Shown one piece after another: positions 16,215 to 24,586 of a stretch of DNA of 64,000 bases. A program made the position numbers and the translations under genes. The stretch lies in assembly GCA_040079935.1 (NCBI GenBank), contig JBEBJI010000007.1, positions 20,733-84,732 of the forward strand, written 5' to 3'. This DNA comes from Methylotenera_A sp040079935. GTDB taxonomy: Bacteria; Pseudomonadota; Gammaproteobacteria; Burkholderiales; Methylophilaceae. The notes beneath the pieces were generated by a model. That model was not told the origin of the DNA. It saw nothing but the letters and a program-made list of their open reading frames with translations, and ran no database searches. Position 1 is the stretch's first letter; each line of letters begins with the position of its first letter.

Positions 16215-17219
16215 ATGTTAGAAACTGCCCAAGAATCTATTATAAACACAGACGCGCTAAAAGCTTGTAAATCTGATGTCGTTACAATAAATCGTTGGAG
16301 CGTAGATGAAATTGTGGCTTTGTTTGAGCTTCCGTTTAGCGATTTGATGTACAAAGCGCAGACGATTCACAGAGAAAATCACAATCCAAATGCAGTGCAA
16401 GTAAGCACGCTTTTGTCCATTAAAACAGGTGGTTGCAGTGAGGATTGCGGTTATTGCCCACAAGCTGCGCGCTACCACACCGAAGTCGAAGATGAGCCGC
16501 TGATGGCGCTGGATGATGTAGTGAAATCCGCGCAAGAAGCTAAAGATAATGGCGCTAGCCGCTTTTGCATGGGCGCAGCTTGGCGTGGTCCCAAACAGCG
16601 TGATTTGGAGCCTGTGTTGAAAATGATTGCCGAAGTTAAAGCCATGGGTTTAGAAACTTGCGCGACACTTGGAATGTTAAAAGAAGGTCAAGCTGAGCAG
16701 TTAAAAGACGCAGGGCTGGATTATTACAACCACAATTTGGATACAGCCCCAGAATTTTATGGTGATGTGATTACGACGCGCACCTATCAAGATAGGCTAG
16801 AGACCTTAAAGCGGGTGCGTAGCGTCGATATTAACGTGTGTAGCGGCGGTATTATTGGTATGGGCGAATCGCGCAATCAGCGCGCAGGCTTGTTGGCACA
16901 ACTGGCGAACATGGAACGTCCGCCTGAAAGCGTGCCGATTAATTTGCTGACACAGGTAGAAGGTACGCCGCTGCATGGCACAGAAGAGCTCGACCAAATT
17001 GAGTTTGTGCGTACCATTGCCGCCGCGCGCATCACCATGCCAACTAGCTTTGTGCGCCTTTCGGCGGGTCGCCAAAGCATGAATGAAGGCATTCAGGCAC
17101 TATGTTTTTTAGCAGGCGCGAACAGTATTTTTTATGGTGAAAAACTGTTGACGACTGGCAACCCAGAAGCGGAAACAGACCAAAAATTATTTGCTAAATT
17201 GGGCATTAAGAAAATTTAA
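16215..17219 (+). CDS. bioB: Biotin synthase
   Basis: 334 aa radical-SAM enzyme that inserts sulfur into dethiobiotin. The Fe-S cluster motif is CSEDCGYC in GGCSEDCGYCPQAARYHT. Downstream are GAAWRGPKQRD, the ETCATLGML strand and NLLTQVEGTPL, all typical of BioB. The N-terminal ~25 residues are less conserved. The stop overlaps the bioF start codon by a base, so translation is coupled. First gene of bioBFHCD. Confidence 0.97.
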   Translation: MLETAQESIINTDALKACKSDVVTINRWSVDEIVALFELPFSDLMYKAQTIHRENHNPNAVQVSTLLSIKTGGCSEDCGYCPQAARYHTEVEDEPLMALDDVVKSAQEAKDNGASRFCMGAAWRGPKQRDLEPVLKMIAEVKAMGLETCATLGMLKEGQAEQLKDAGLDYYNHNLDTAPEFYGDVITTRTYQDRLETLKRVRSVDINVCSGGIIGMGESRNQRAGLLAQLANMERPPESVPINLLTQVEGTPLHGTEELDQIEFVRTIAAARITMPTSFVRLSAGRQSMNEGIQALCFLAGANSIFYGEKLLTTGNPEAETDQKLFAKLGIKKI

Positions 17220-18379
17220 TGTTGACTGCACTACAAGCCGAACTCGAGCAACGCAAAGCGAACGGCCTGCTACGTCAACGCAGGTTGTTGGATTCGCCTC
17301 AGGCCGAATATATCGTCGCCAACGATAAAAAATATTTATCATTTTGTAGCAACGATTATTTGGGTTTGGCGAATCATCCAGCACTGATAGCGACTATGCA
17401 AGCTGCGGCGGGCGATTCGGGCGTGGGTAGCGGCGCATCAAATTTGATTACAGGTCATCATCGATATCACGATGAACTTGAGAAAAAGCTGGCAAAGTTT
17501 GTTGGTTTGCCAACTGCCTTGGTTTTTAGCACAGGTTATATGGCCAATATTGGCGTGTTGGGCGCGTTAGTGGGACGCGGCGATGCAATTTTTGCAGACA
17601 AGCTCAACCATGCTTGTTTAAATGATGGCGGCTATTATTCGCTGGCAGAGTTTCACCGTTTTGCGCATAATGATGTGGTGGCACTTGAAAATTTGCTAAA
17701 AGTGAGCACGGCAAACCATAAATTAATTGCAGTGGATGCAGTGTTTAGTATGGATGGCGATATCGCGCCGATACCCGAATATTTAGCCCTATGCGAAAAG
17801 TACGATGCGTATCTTTATGTGGATGACGCGCACGGTTTCGGTGTGCTGGGCGCGCATGGCGAGGGCAGTTTAAGTCATTTTGATTTGAAGTCGCCACGCA
17901 TTATTTATATGGCGACTTTAGGCAAAGCGGCGGGTGTCGCGGGCGCATTCGTGGCGGGCGAACAGGTGGTGATTGATTACTTGATTCAAACTGCAAAAAG
18001 TTATGTGTACAGTACGCCAGCGCCGCCGGCACTTTCTGCAACTTTAATTAAATCGGTGAATTTAATTGAACAGGGTGATGATTTGCGCGCGCATTTGCAG
18101 CATTTAATTGCGACTTTAAAGCAAAATTTACACTTAAAAAAGTGGCAATTGATGTCTTCTATTACTGCTGTGCAACCTTTGCTGATAGGCAGCAACCATG
18201 CAGCGCTTGCGCTAAGTGAATACTTACAAAAACAGGGTATTTTGGTGCCGGCGATACGTCCGCCAACAGTGCCTGTGAACACGGCGCGTTTGCGGATTTC
18301 GCTATCTGCCGCACACAGTGAAAATGATGTATTAAAATTAGCTGAAATGTTAAATCAAGCTGAAAGTGAACTCGCATGA
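17219..18379 (+). CDS. bioF: 8-amino-7-oxononanoate synthase
   Basis: 386 aa PLP enzyme condensing pimeloyl-ACP and alanine. It shows NDYLGLANHP, the GSGASNLITGHH glycine-rich region, VDDAHGFGVLG, and the PLP-binding lysine in MATLGKAAGVAGAF. Overlaps bioB (1 bp) and bioH (4 bp). Second gene of the biotin operon. Confidence 0.96.
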   Translation: MLTALQAELEQRKANGLLRQRRLLDSPQAEYIVANDKKYLSFCSNDYLGLANHPALIATMQAAAGDSGVGSGASNLITGHHRYHDELEKKLAKFVGLPTALVFSTGYMANIGVLGALVGRGDAIFADKLNHACLNDGGYYSLAEFHRFAHNDVVALENLLKVSTANHKLIAVDAVFSMDGDIAPIPEYLALCEKYDAYLYVDDAHGFGVLGAHGEGSLSHFDLKSPRIIYMATLGKAAGVAGAFVAGEQVVIDYLIQTAKSYVYSTPAPPALSATLIKSVNLIEQGDDLRAHLQHLIATLKQNLHLKKWQLMSSITAVQPLLIGSNHAALALSEYLQKQGILVPAIRPPTVPVNTARLRISLSAAHSENDVLKLAEMLNQAESELA

Positions 18380-19146
18380 ATTCTCACGTAGAAATAATCG
18401 GTCAGGGCCAGCCGCTCGTCATGCTTCACGGTTGGGGCATGCACAGCGGCGTTTGGCATCCTTTAGTTAAACGCCTAGCACAGCATTATTTGCTGTATTT
18501 AATCGATTTGCCTGGCATGGGCGGTAGTCGGCCGATTGAGCCTTATCATTTGCATTCAATTGCGGACGAGGTCGCGCAAGTAATGCCTGGCGTTTCGGAC
18601 GTAGTCGGCTGGTCACTCGGCGGTTTGGTGGCCCAACGCATTGCGCTCAATCAGCCAGATCGTATTCGGCGCTTGGTGTTGGTGAGCTCAACGCCGAAAT
18701 TCGTGAGTAGTCCAGATTGGCAAGCGGGCGTTGACCCTGCTAATTTCAGCGCATTTGCCGAGAGCGTCAATCACGATTACAAAGCGACCATTTTGCAATT
18801 TTTAACCCTGCAATGCATGAAAGCCAAAGATTCGCGCGACACCATTAAGCAATTGCGCAAAATATTTGAAACAAAACCCACGCCCACGCAAACCACGCTG
18901 CAGCGTGCGCTACGCATACTTGTCGAGTCGGACATTCGCGAAGAAATCTCCAATATTCGCAAACCTACGCTGCTGATACATGGTGATCGCGATACGCTGG
19001 CGCCAGTACAAGCCGCGCATTGGATGATGCAGCATTTGCCGATTGGCTTTTTGCGCGTGATTTCTGGCGCTGCACATGCACCATTTCTATCGCATAGCGA
19101 GCAATTTATCGAAACACTCAATCAGTTTCTAGAACCTCAAGTATAA
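18376..19146 (+). CDS. bioH: Pimeloyl-[ACP] methyl ester carboxylesterase
   Basis: 256 aa alpha/beta hydrolase. Nucleophile serine in GWSLGG, acid in the GDRDTL region and histidine in GAAHAPF. It removes the methyl group from pimeloyl-ACP methyl ester, the step before BioF. It lies between bioF and bioC, which supports BioH rather than another esterase. Confidence 0.93.
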   Translation: MNSHVEIIGQGQPLVMLHGWGMHSGVWHPLVKRLAQHYLLYLIDLPGMGGSRPIEPYHLHSIADEVAQVMPGVSDVVGWSLGGLVAQRIALNQPDRIRRLVLVSSTPKFVSSPDWQAGVDPANFSAFAESVNHDYKATILQFLTLQCMKAKDSRDTIKQLRKIFETKPTPTQTTLQRALRILVESDIREEISNIRKPTLLIHGDRDTLAPVQAAHWMMQHLPIGFLRVISGAAHAPFLSHSEQFIETLNQFLEPQV

Positions 19147-19157
19147 GTGCCGCAAGT

Positions 19158-20021
19158 ATGATTGATGAATATTTAATAGACAAAGCGCGCGTGCGCGCTT
19201 CGTTTAACCGAGCTGCCAATACTTACGACGCGGCAGCTGTGCTGCAAAAACAAGTACGCGAGGAAATGTTAAGCCGATTGGACTTGGTGAAGATTGCTCC
19301 ACAAGCCATACTGGATGCGGGCTGTGGTACGGGACATGGTAGCTTTGGTTTGCAAAAACGCTTTAGAAGCGCGCAAGTTTATTCGCTGGATATTGCGCTG
19401 AATATGTTGCAGCAAGCCCAGTTGCAACGACCATTTCTACAAAAAATTCTGAATAAACAACAGCTACTTTGCGCGGATATTGAAAGCTTGCCGATTGTCA
19501 GCGACAGCATGGATTTGGCGTGGTCAAATTTGGCGTTGCAATGGTGCAACGATTTAGATGCCGCTTTTGCCGAGGTTGCGCGCGTGTTGCAGCCAGAATC
19601 TTTGTTTGTATTTAGCACGTTTGGGCCAGATACGCTCAAAGAGTTACGTGCAGCTACAAGTAATGGTCATACGCATGTCAGTCGATTTATCGATATGCAC
19701 GACATTGGCGACGCTTTAATTCGCGCAGGTTTCAGCACTCCAGTGCTAGATGTGGAGCATTACACGCTGACTTACGATAACGTAAAAGGTGTGATGAAAG
19801 ATTTAAAAAATATAGGTGCGCATAACGCGACGCAAGGACGTGCGCGCGGTTTGCAAGGCAAAGGTTTCTTAAGCAATTTAACGCAACAATACGAGCAGTT
19901 TCGCACAAATAATAAGCTTCCAGCTACATTTGAAGTTGTTTATGGGCATGCCTGGAAGGTAGTATCCATGCGGCCTGCAGGGCAGGACTTTTCGCCAATT
20001 ACGTTTAAAAAAAGAGCATGA
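19158..20021 (+). CDS. bioC: Malonyl-[ACP] O-methyltransferase
   Basis: 287 aa SAM-dependent methyltransferase that caps malonyl-ACP so that it can enter fatty-acid elongation as a pimelate primer. SAM motif ILDAGCGTGHGS, followed by the acidic YSLDIALNML and post-motif LAWSNLALQWC. N-terminus RASFNRAANTYD is typical of BioC. Overlaps bioD by 4 bp. Confidence 0.95.
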   Translation: MIDEYLIDKARVRASFNRAANTYDAAAVLQKQVREEMLSRLDLVKIAPQAILDAGCGTGHGSFGLQKRFRSAQVYSLDIALNMLQQAQLQRPFLQKILNKQQLLCADIESLPIVSDSMDLAWSNLALQWCNDLDAAFAEVARVLQPESLFVFSTFGPDTLKELRAATSNGHTHVSRFIDMHDIGDALIRAGFSTPVLDVEHYTLTYDNVKGVMKDLKNIGAHNATQGRARGLQGKGFLSNLTQQYEQFRTNNKLPATFEVVYGHAWKVVSMRPAGQDFSPITFKKRA

Positions 20022-20644
20022 AACAAGCTTTTTTTATTACAGGAACCGACACCAATGTAGGTAAAACTTATGTTGCGTGCAAACTTATTCAGCAATACGT
20101 TTCGCAAGGTTACAAAGTGGTGGGAATGAAGCCAGTGGCAGCGGGTGGCGAGTTGGTGGATGGAAAATGGTTGAACGACGATGTGCTAAAACTGGAAGCC
20201 GCCAGCAATGTAAAAGCACCGCGCGAACTCGTAAACCCATATAGCTTTAAAGAGGCGATTGCTCCGCACATTGCGGCAGAAAATGCAGACGCCGAAATTA
20301 AAATAGAAGTCATACAACAAGCATTTAAGAGTCTTGTAGACATGGCGGATATTGTGATTGTAGAAGGCGCGGGTGGCTTTTTAGTGCCTATAAATAACAA
20401 AGAAAGTATGGCAGATTTAGCCGTAACGCTGAATATTCCTGTGATTTTGGTGGTCGGCATGAAGCTCGGTTGCATCAATCATACTTTGCTCACAGTAGAA
20501 GCAATTCAAGCACGCAATTTAAATTTACATGGCTGGGTTGCCAACAATATCGAGCCTGACATGGCTTTTTGCGATGAAAATATTGCTACAATCGCGCAAA
20601 AAATACACATGAATTGCTTAGAAAATTATTTGTATAGTTTATGA
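20018..20644 (+). CDS. bioD: Dethiobiotin synthetase
   Basis: 208 aa ATP-dependent carboxylase that closes the ureido ring. P-loop FITGTDTNVGKT, the KPVAAG motif and VEGAGGFLVP are present. Last gene of the operon. Its 3' end overlaps the convergent nadD by 19 bp, leaving no room for an intrinsic terminator between them. Confidence 0.96.
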   Translation: MKQAFFITGTDTNVGKTYVACKLIQQYVSQGYKVVGMKPVAAGGELVDGKWLNDDVLKLEAASNVKAPRELVNPYSFKEAIAPHIAAENADAEIKIEVIQQAFKSLVDMADIVIVEGAGGFLVPINNKESMADLAVTLNIPVILVVGMKLGCINHTLLTVEAIQARNLNLHGWVANNIEPDMAFCDENIATIAQKIHMNCLENYLYSL

Positions 20645-21270
20645 GTGGCTATATATTCAATCACATTGTAGGGCATTAAATAGCGCGCACTTTGGCCTGA
20701 TTTTAAGGCTTCTCGAATTTTAGTGGCAGAAATATCCAGCGGCGTAATGGCCTGCATATGAATGTAACCTGATGATTTTTCTAATAAATCATCCATATTT
20801 TCGGTGTAATTGTCTTGTAAAAAGGTGGCAAGTTCATCGGGTAACTTTGGCTGGTTTTCTGCATTTGGTCGTTGCACCAAAATAATGTGACAGTGATCGA
20901 GCAATTCGTGCCAGCGATGCCAAGTATTGAGTTTCACAAACGCATCGCTGCCCATCACCCAGCAAAGCGAAGCCTCTTGGCCCAGCTCTTCGCGTAGAGA
21001 AACCAGCGTGTCAAAAGTGTAAGAAGAGCCCGTGCGCGCCAATTCGCGCGTATCTAGTTTGAATAGCGGATTGTTGCAAATGGCCAGTTCCACCATGGCA
21101 GCACGATGCCCAGCAGAAACTTCGGGTGCGGGTTTGTGTGGCGGATTCGCAGCAGGAATAAAGCGCATCTCGTTAAAATTGAGTGCGGCCGCCAGCTCTT
21201 GCGCCGCGCGCAAATGGCCGTAATGAATGGGATTGAATGTGCCACCCAAAAGTCCGATGAGCTTACGCAT
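20626..21270 (-). CDS. nadD: Nicotinate-nucleotide adenylyltransferase
   Basis: 214 aa. The ATP-binding GGTFNPIHYGHLRAA at the N-terminus and the late ISATKIRE (ISSTxxR-type) define the family. It adenylates nicotinate mononucleotide in NAD synthesis. It overlaps the upstream integral-membrane gene by 8 bp and forms an operon-like run with proA and holA on the same strand. Confidence 0.96.
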   Translation of the reverse strand: MRKLIGLLGGTFNPIHYGHLRAAQELAAALNFNEMRFIPAANPPHKPAPEVSAGHRAAMVELAICNNPLFKLDTRELARTGSSYTFDTLVSLREELGQEASLCWVMGSDAFVKLNTWHRWHELLDHCHIILVQRPNAENQPKLPDELATFLQDNYTENMDDLLEKSSGYIHMQAITPLDISATKIREALKSGQSARYLMPYNVIEYIATHKLYK

Positions 21271-21751
21271 TTAGTTGGCGGCGTTTTTGACGACGACGGA
21301 AATAAAATAGCAAGATGATGCCCGCTACATTGGGAAACCAAATATACCAATGCGACCAAGGAATGCCATCGATTTTAAAGTCAGAAATTGGCCAAAAGAT
21401 GGGCGTGGGAAAGTACTTAAACGAGTGAAATGGAAAATCTAGCACAATATGAAACGGCCAGCCTAGCATCGCAAAGGCAATGGTTTTGCGCCATAGCGCT
21501 ACCAAACCAATGACCGTAAGACTTACCACAAAGCTGTGACCAAAGGCGTAGCTGGTAAAAAGCCAATTTGGCAAGCTGGCGATTGGTGGCGGACCTGGCT
21601 GCCAAGTACCACTGAACATATTGGTGACAGTAAAAATACCAAACGAGATTAAATCGGGCATCGCGCCAAAAAATAGCGCCAACGCAGCATAACGTTTATA
21701 TTTATAGCCAAATAGGCCGTAGCCCCAAAGCGCGTGGCTTAAGGTATCCAA
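21263..21751 (-). CDS. Small integral-membrane protein (YdjM/DUF457-like)
   Basis: 162 aa with about four membrane segments. The N-terminal MDTLSHALWGYGLFGYK with conserved His and the FFGAMPDLI motif recall the membrane-bound LexA-binding-like putative hydrolase family (YdjM/DUF457). It lies between proA and nadD with a 2-bp gap and an 8-bp overlap. Enzymatic activity is not established. Confidence 0.7.
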   Translation of the reverse strand: MDTLSHALWGYGLFGYKYKRYAALALFFGAMPDLISFGIFTVTNMFSGTWQPGPPPIASLPNWLFTSYAFGHSFVVSLTVIGLVALWRKTIAFAMLGWPFHIVLDFPFHSFKYFPTPIFWPISDFKIDGIPWSHWYIWFPNVAGIILLFYFRRRQKRRQLNA

Positions 21752-21753
21752 AC

Positions 21754-23019
21754 TTATGCTCTCACTTGACCGTCGCCCAGCACGATGTACTTAAGCGATG
21801 TTAAGCCTTCTAAACCCACAGGGCCGCGCGCGTGCAGCTTGTCAGTGGAGATGCCGATTTCTGCACCTAAGCCATATTCAAAGCCATCGGCAAAGCGGGT
21901 AGAAGCATTCACCATGACCGAGCTAGAATCCACTTCGCGCAAAAACTTACGTGCTGAAGTGTAATTTTCAGTCACGATAGTTTCGGTGTGTTGGCTAGAA
22001 TATTGGTTGATGTGTGTAATCGCTTCATCCACGCCGCTCACCACTTTGCACGAGATAATCGCCGCCAAATACTCGGTGTAATAATCTTCTTCCGTTGCAG
22101 CTTTTGCGGACTTTATTAACGCACAAGTTTCTGCGCAACCGCGTATTTCAATGCCTCTGGAAGCCAACATTGACGACAGTGCTGGCAGCATGCTTTTGGC
22201 GACAGAACGCGCCACCAACAAAGATTCTGCCGTATTGCAAGTGCCTAGTCGTTGCGCTTTGCTGTTCTCTAAAATGCGCACGGCTTTGTCCAAATCGGCA
22301 TCGTCGTCCACATACACGTGGCAATTGCCGTCTAAATGTTTGATGACAGGAATGCGTGCGTCGTTGGAAATACGCTCGATTAAACTTTTGCCGCCGCGTG
22401 GCACAATCACATCCACATATTGCTTCATGGTGATGAGCTCGCCCACGGCCGCGCGGTCGGTGGTTTCGACTACTTGCACGGCAGATTTAGGCAAACCAGC
22501 TTTTTCTAAGCCTTCATGCACGAGCTTTGCCAAAGCTTGATTGCAGTGAATCGCCTCGCTACCCCCACGCAAAATTGCCGCGTTGCCAGATTTAATGCAT
22601 AACCCAGCCGCGTCCGCAGTCACGTTTGGACGTGCTTCGTAAATAATGCCGATAACGCCCAAAGGTACGCGCATTTTGCCAACTTGAATGCCGCTAGGCA
22701 TATATTTAAAATCCGTCATTTCGCCGATTGGGTCGGCTAATGCGGCGATTTGCTGCAAACCTTCCGCCATCGCGTTGATAGATTTTTCGGTGAGTGTGAG
22801 TCTGTCCAACATGGCTTCATCTAAACCTGCTGCTTTAGCCGCGTCACAATCTTGTTTATTGGCGCTTAATAGTGCAGATTTCTCTAGCAAAATTGCGCTT
22901 GCGATAAAGTTTAACGCTTGATTTTTTGCGTTGGTATCGGCCGCAGCCATCGCCCGCGAAGCAGCGCGCGCTGCAATGCCAACCTTTTGCATATAATCTT
23001 TGATGTCCATAATTGCCAT
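21754..23019 (-). CDS. proA: Gamma-glutamyl phosphate reductase
   Basis: 421 aa; NADPH-dependent reduction of glutamyl-5-phosphate to the semialdehyde in proline synthesis. The catalytic Cys lies in RLGTCNTAESLLV; VIYEARPNVTADAA, LRGGSEA and GPVGLEGLTSLKYI are diagnostic. Standard length. No proB in the window. Two candidate starts exist three codons apart (MAIM). Confidence 0.96.
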   Translation of the reverse strand: MAIMDIKDYMQKVGIAARAASRAMAAADTNAKNQALNFIASAILLEKSALLSANKQDCDAAKAAGLDEAMLDRLTLTEKSINAMAEGLQQIAALADPIGEMTDFKYMPSGIQVGKMRVPLGVIGIIYEARPNVTADAAGLCIKSGNAAILRGGSEAIHCNQALAKLVHEGLEKAGLPKSAVQVVETTDRAAVGELITMKQYVDVIVPRGGKSLIERISNDARIPVIKHLDGNCHVYVDDDADLDKAVRILENSKAQRLGTCNTAESLLVARSVAKSMLPALSSMLASRGIEIRGCAETCALIKSAKAATEEDYYTEYLAAIISCKVVSGVDEAITHINQYSSQHTETIVTENYTSARKFLREVDSSSVMVNASTRFADGFEYGLGAEIGISTDKLHARGPVGLEGLTSLKYIVLGDGQVRA

Positions 23020-23043
23020 TATACGGTTTTGCGAAAGACTAAA

Positions 23044-24057
23044 CTAGCGCCCGCGCACTTTGGCTAAGCCAAAGCATAATCGTGAAAGCTCCAGCCAAGC
23101 ATCACCTTGCATCACGCCCTTGGCGGTTCTGTCGATGTCGCACAGTTTTTGCAGCGCGGCTTCTAGCTGGCGTAAACTTAATCGACTAAGTGCGCGCTTG
23201 ACTAAATTTTGCCTGTCGCCATAAATGCGCGCACTAGTCATCGCATTCATCACGTTTTCACCACGCGCCTCAGCCAGCTTAATGCGTACCAATGGCCGCA
23301 ACACCCACATTAACGGGTTCATCACCGCAACGGCGTTTTCGCCTTCATCCTGCAAGCCTTGCAGAATACGCGAAGTACGCGCCGCATCGCCCGCCAATAC
23401 TGCCTCGCCGAGTTGAAACGCATCGTAGCGCGATACATTTAAAACCGATTCACGTACCGCCTCAGCGCTGATTTCGCCTGCGGGATAAAGCAGCCCAAGC
23501 TTTTGAATTTCTTGATGCGCGGCCAGCAAATTACCTTCCACTTGATGTGCGATAAACGCCAAACTAGCCGCATCTGCCGTTTGATTTTGCAATTTTAATC
23601 GGCCTGCAAGCCATTGTGGGAGCTGGTTTGGGGTGATTTCTTTTAGCTCAATGAGAGTGCTGGAGTTTTGCAAACTGCCAAACCAAGTGCTATTTTTGGC
23701 CTCGCGCTCCAAGCTTGGCAAAGTAATAATCGTCGTCGTATCTGGGATTAAATTCGCCGCCAATTCGGTGAGCGCTTTGCCGCCATCCACGCCAGGTTTC
23801 CCGCTAGGAATATGAATTTCTAAAATGCGTTTGGATGAAAATAGCGAAAGCGCCTGCGAAAATTGTTGGATTTGTTGCCAGTTGAAATTACGCTCAATGA
23901 TGAAGTTGCTGCGTTCATCTGCACCTGCCTTGCGTGCCGCATGACGTATAGCGTCCAAGCATTCGCTTTGCGCCAGCGGCTCATCGCCCACCAATACATA
24001 AAGTGGCGATAAGGTTTGCGTGAGGTGTTGGTTAAGTTGGTTTGAATCAAGCCGCAT
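23044..24057 (-). CDS. holA: DNA polymerase III subunit delta
   Basis: 337 aa clamp-loader subunit that opens the beta clamp. It contains LYVLVGDEPLAQSECLDAIR at the N-terminus, the TTIITLPSLEREAKNSTWF region, and the family-typical HQVEGNLLAAHQEIQKLGLLY. Directly downstream of lptE and leuS, the conserved leuS-lptE-holA order. Confidence 0.94.
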   Translation of the reverse strand: MRLDSNQLNQHLTQTLSPLYVLVGDEPLAQSECLDAIRHAARKAGADERSNFIIERNFNWQQIQQFSQALSLFSSKRILEIHIPSGKPGVDGGKALTELAANLIPDTTTIITLPSLEREAKNSTWFGSLQNSSTLIELKEITPNQLPQWLAGRLKLQNQTADAASLAFIAHQVEGNLLAAHQEIQKLGLLYPAGEISAEAVRESVLNVSRYDAFQLGEAVLAGDAARTSRILQGLQDEGENAVAVMNPLMWVLRPLVRIKLAEARGENVMNAMTSARIYGDRQNLVKRALSRLSLRQLEAALQKLCDIDRTAKGVMQGDAWLELSRLCFGLAKVRGR

Positions 24058-24079
24058 TGCAGATAGCGCTTATTTTTGC

Positions 24080-24583
24080 CTATTGTTTTTTTAGCGCAGA
24101 AAGCCTACGAATTAAATTGCTGATAACATCTTGTTGCATGCTCTCGTTGAGGCGCTTTTCTTCACCTTGTTTCGCTAGCAAATTCGCATCGCTGTAAGTA
24201 AAGTCGCGCCGCGCTTCCACTGTTTGTGTTTGGCTCCACAGCTCGGCACCAGCGGGTTTGGTGCGGTAATGCACGCGATAATACAGTTCAAACTCGTTCA
24301 CCGTACCTGCGCCCGCCAAAGATAAAATGCGTTTTTCGCTCTCTTCGCCCACCATTTCCAGCAATAACTCTGCGCCATCATTGCTGGGCAGCACTTTTAC
24401 ACCATTATTGGTGAGAGATTTATTGAGGTTTTTTGTGATCACTAGCGTGTTGCCTTGAATGAAAATGCTGTTGAAGGAAACATCCGCCGCGCCGCGCAAA
24501 TGAAAGCCGCAACCAACCAAGCTTGCCAGTGATACAGTAAAAACCATGACTGTAAAAATAGAGTTGTTTAATGTGAGTTTCAA
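24080..24583 (-). CDS. lptE: LPS-assembly lipoprotein LptE
   Basis: 167 aa outer-membrane lipoprotein plugging LptD. Signal peptide with lipobox LASLVGC and the universal GFHLRG right after the Cys. It ends in Arg/Leu-rich helices (DVISNLIRRLSAL). Located between leuS (3 bp away) and holA, as in most proteobacteria. Confidence 0.93.
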   Translation of the reverse strand: MKLTLNNSIFTVMVFTVSLASLVGCGFHLRGAADVSFNSIFIQGNTLVITKNLNKSLTNNGVKVLPSNDGAELLLEMVGEESEKRILSLAGAGTVNEFELYYRVHYRTKPAGAELWSQTQTVEARRDFTYSDANLLAKQGEEKRLNESMQQDVISNLIRRLSALKKQ

Positions 24584-24586
24584 GCT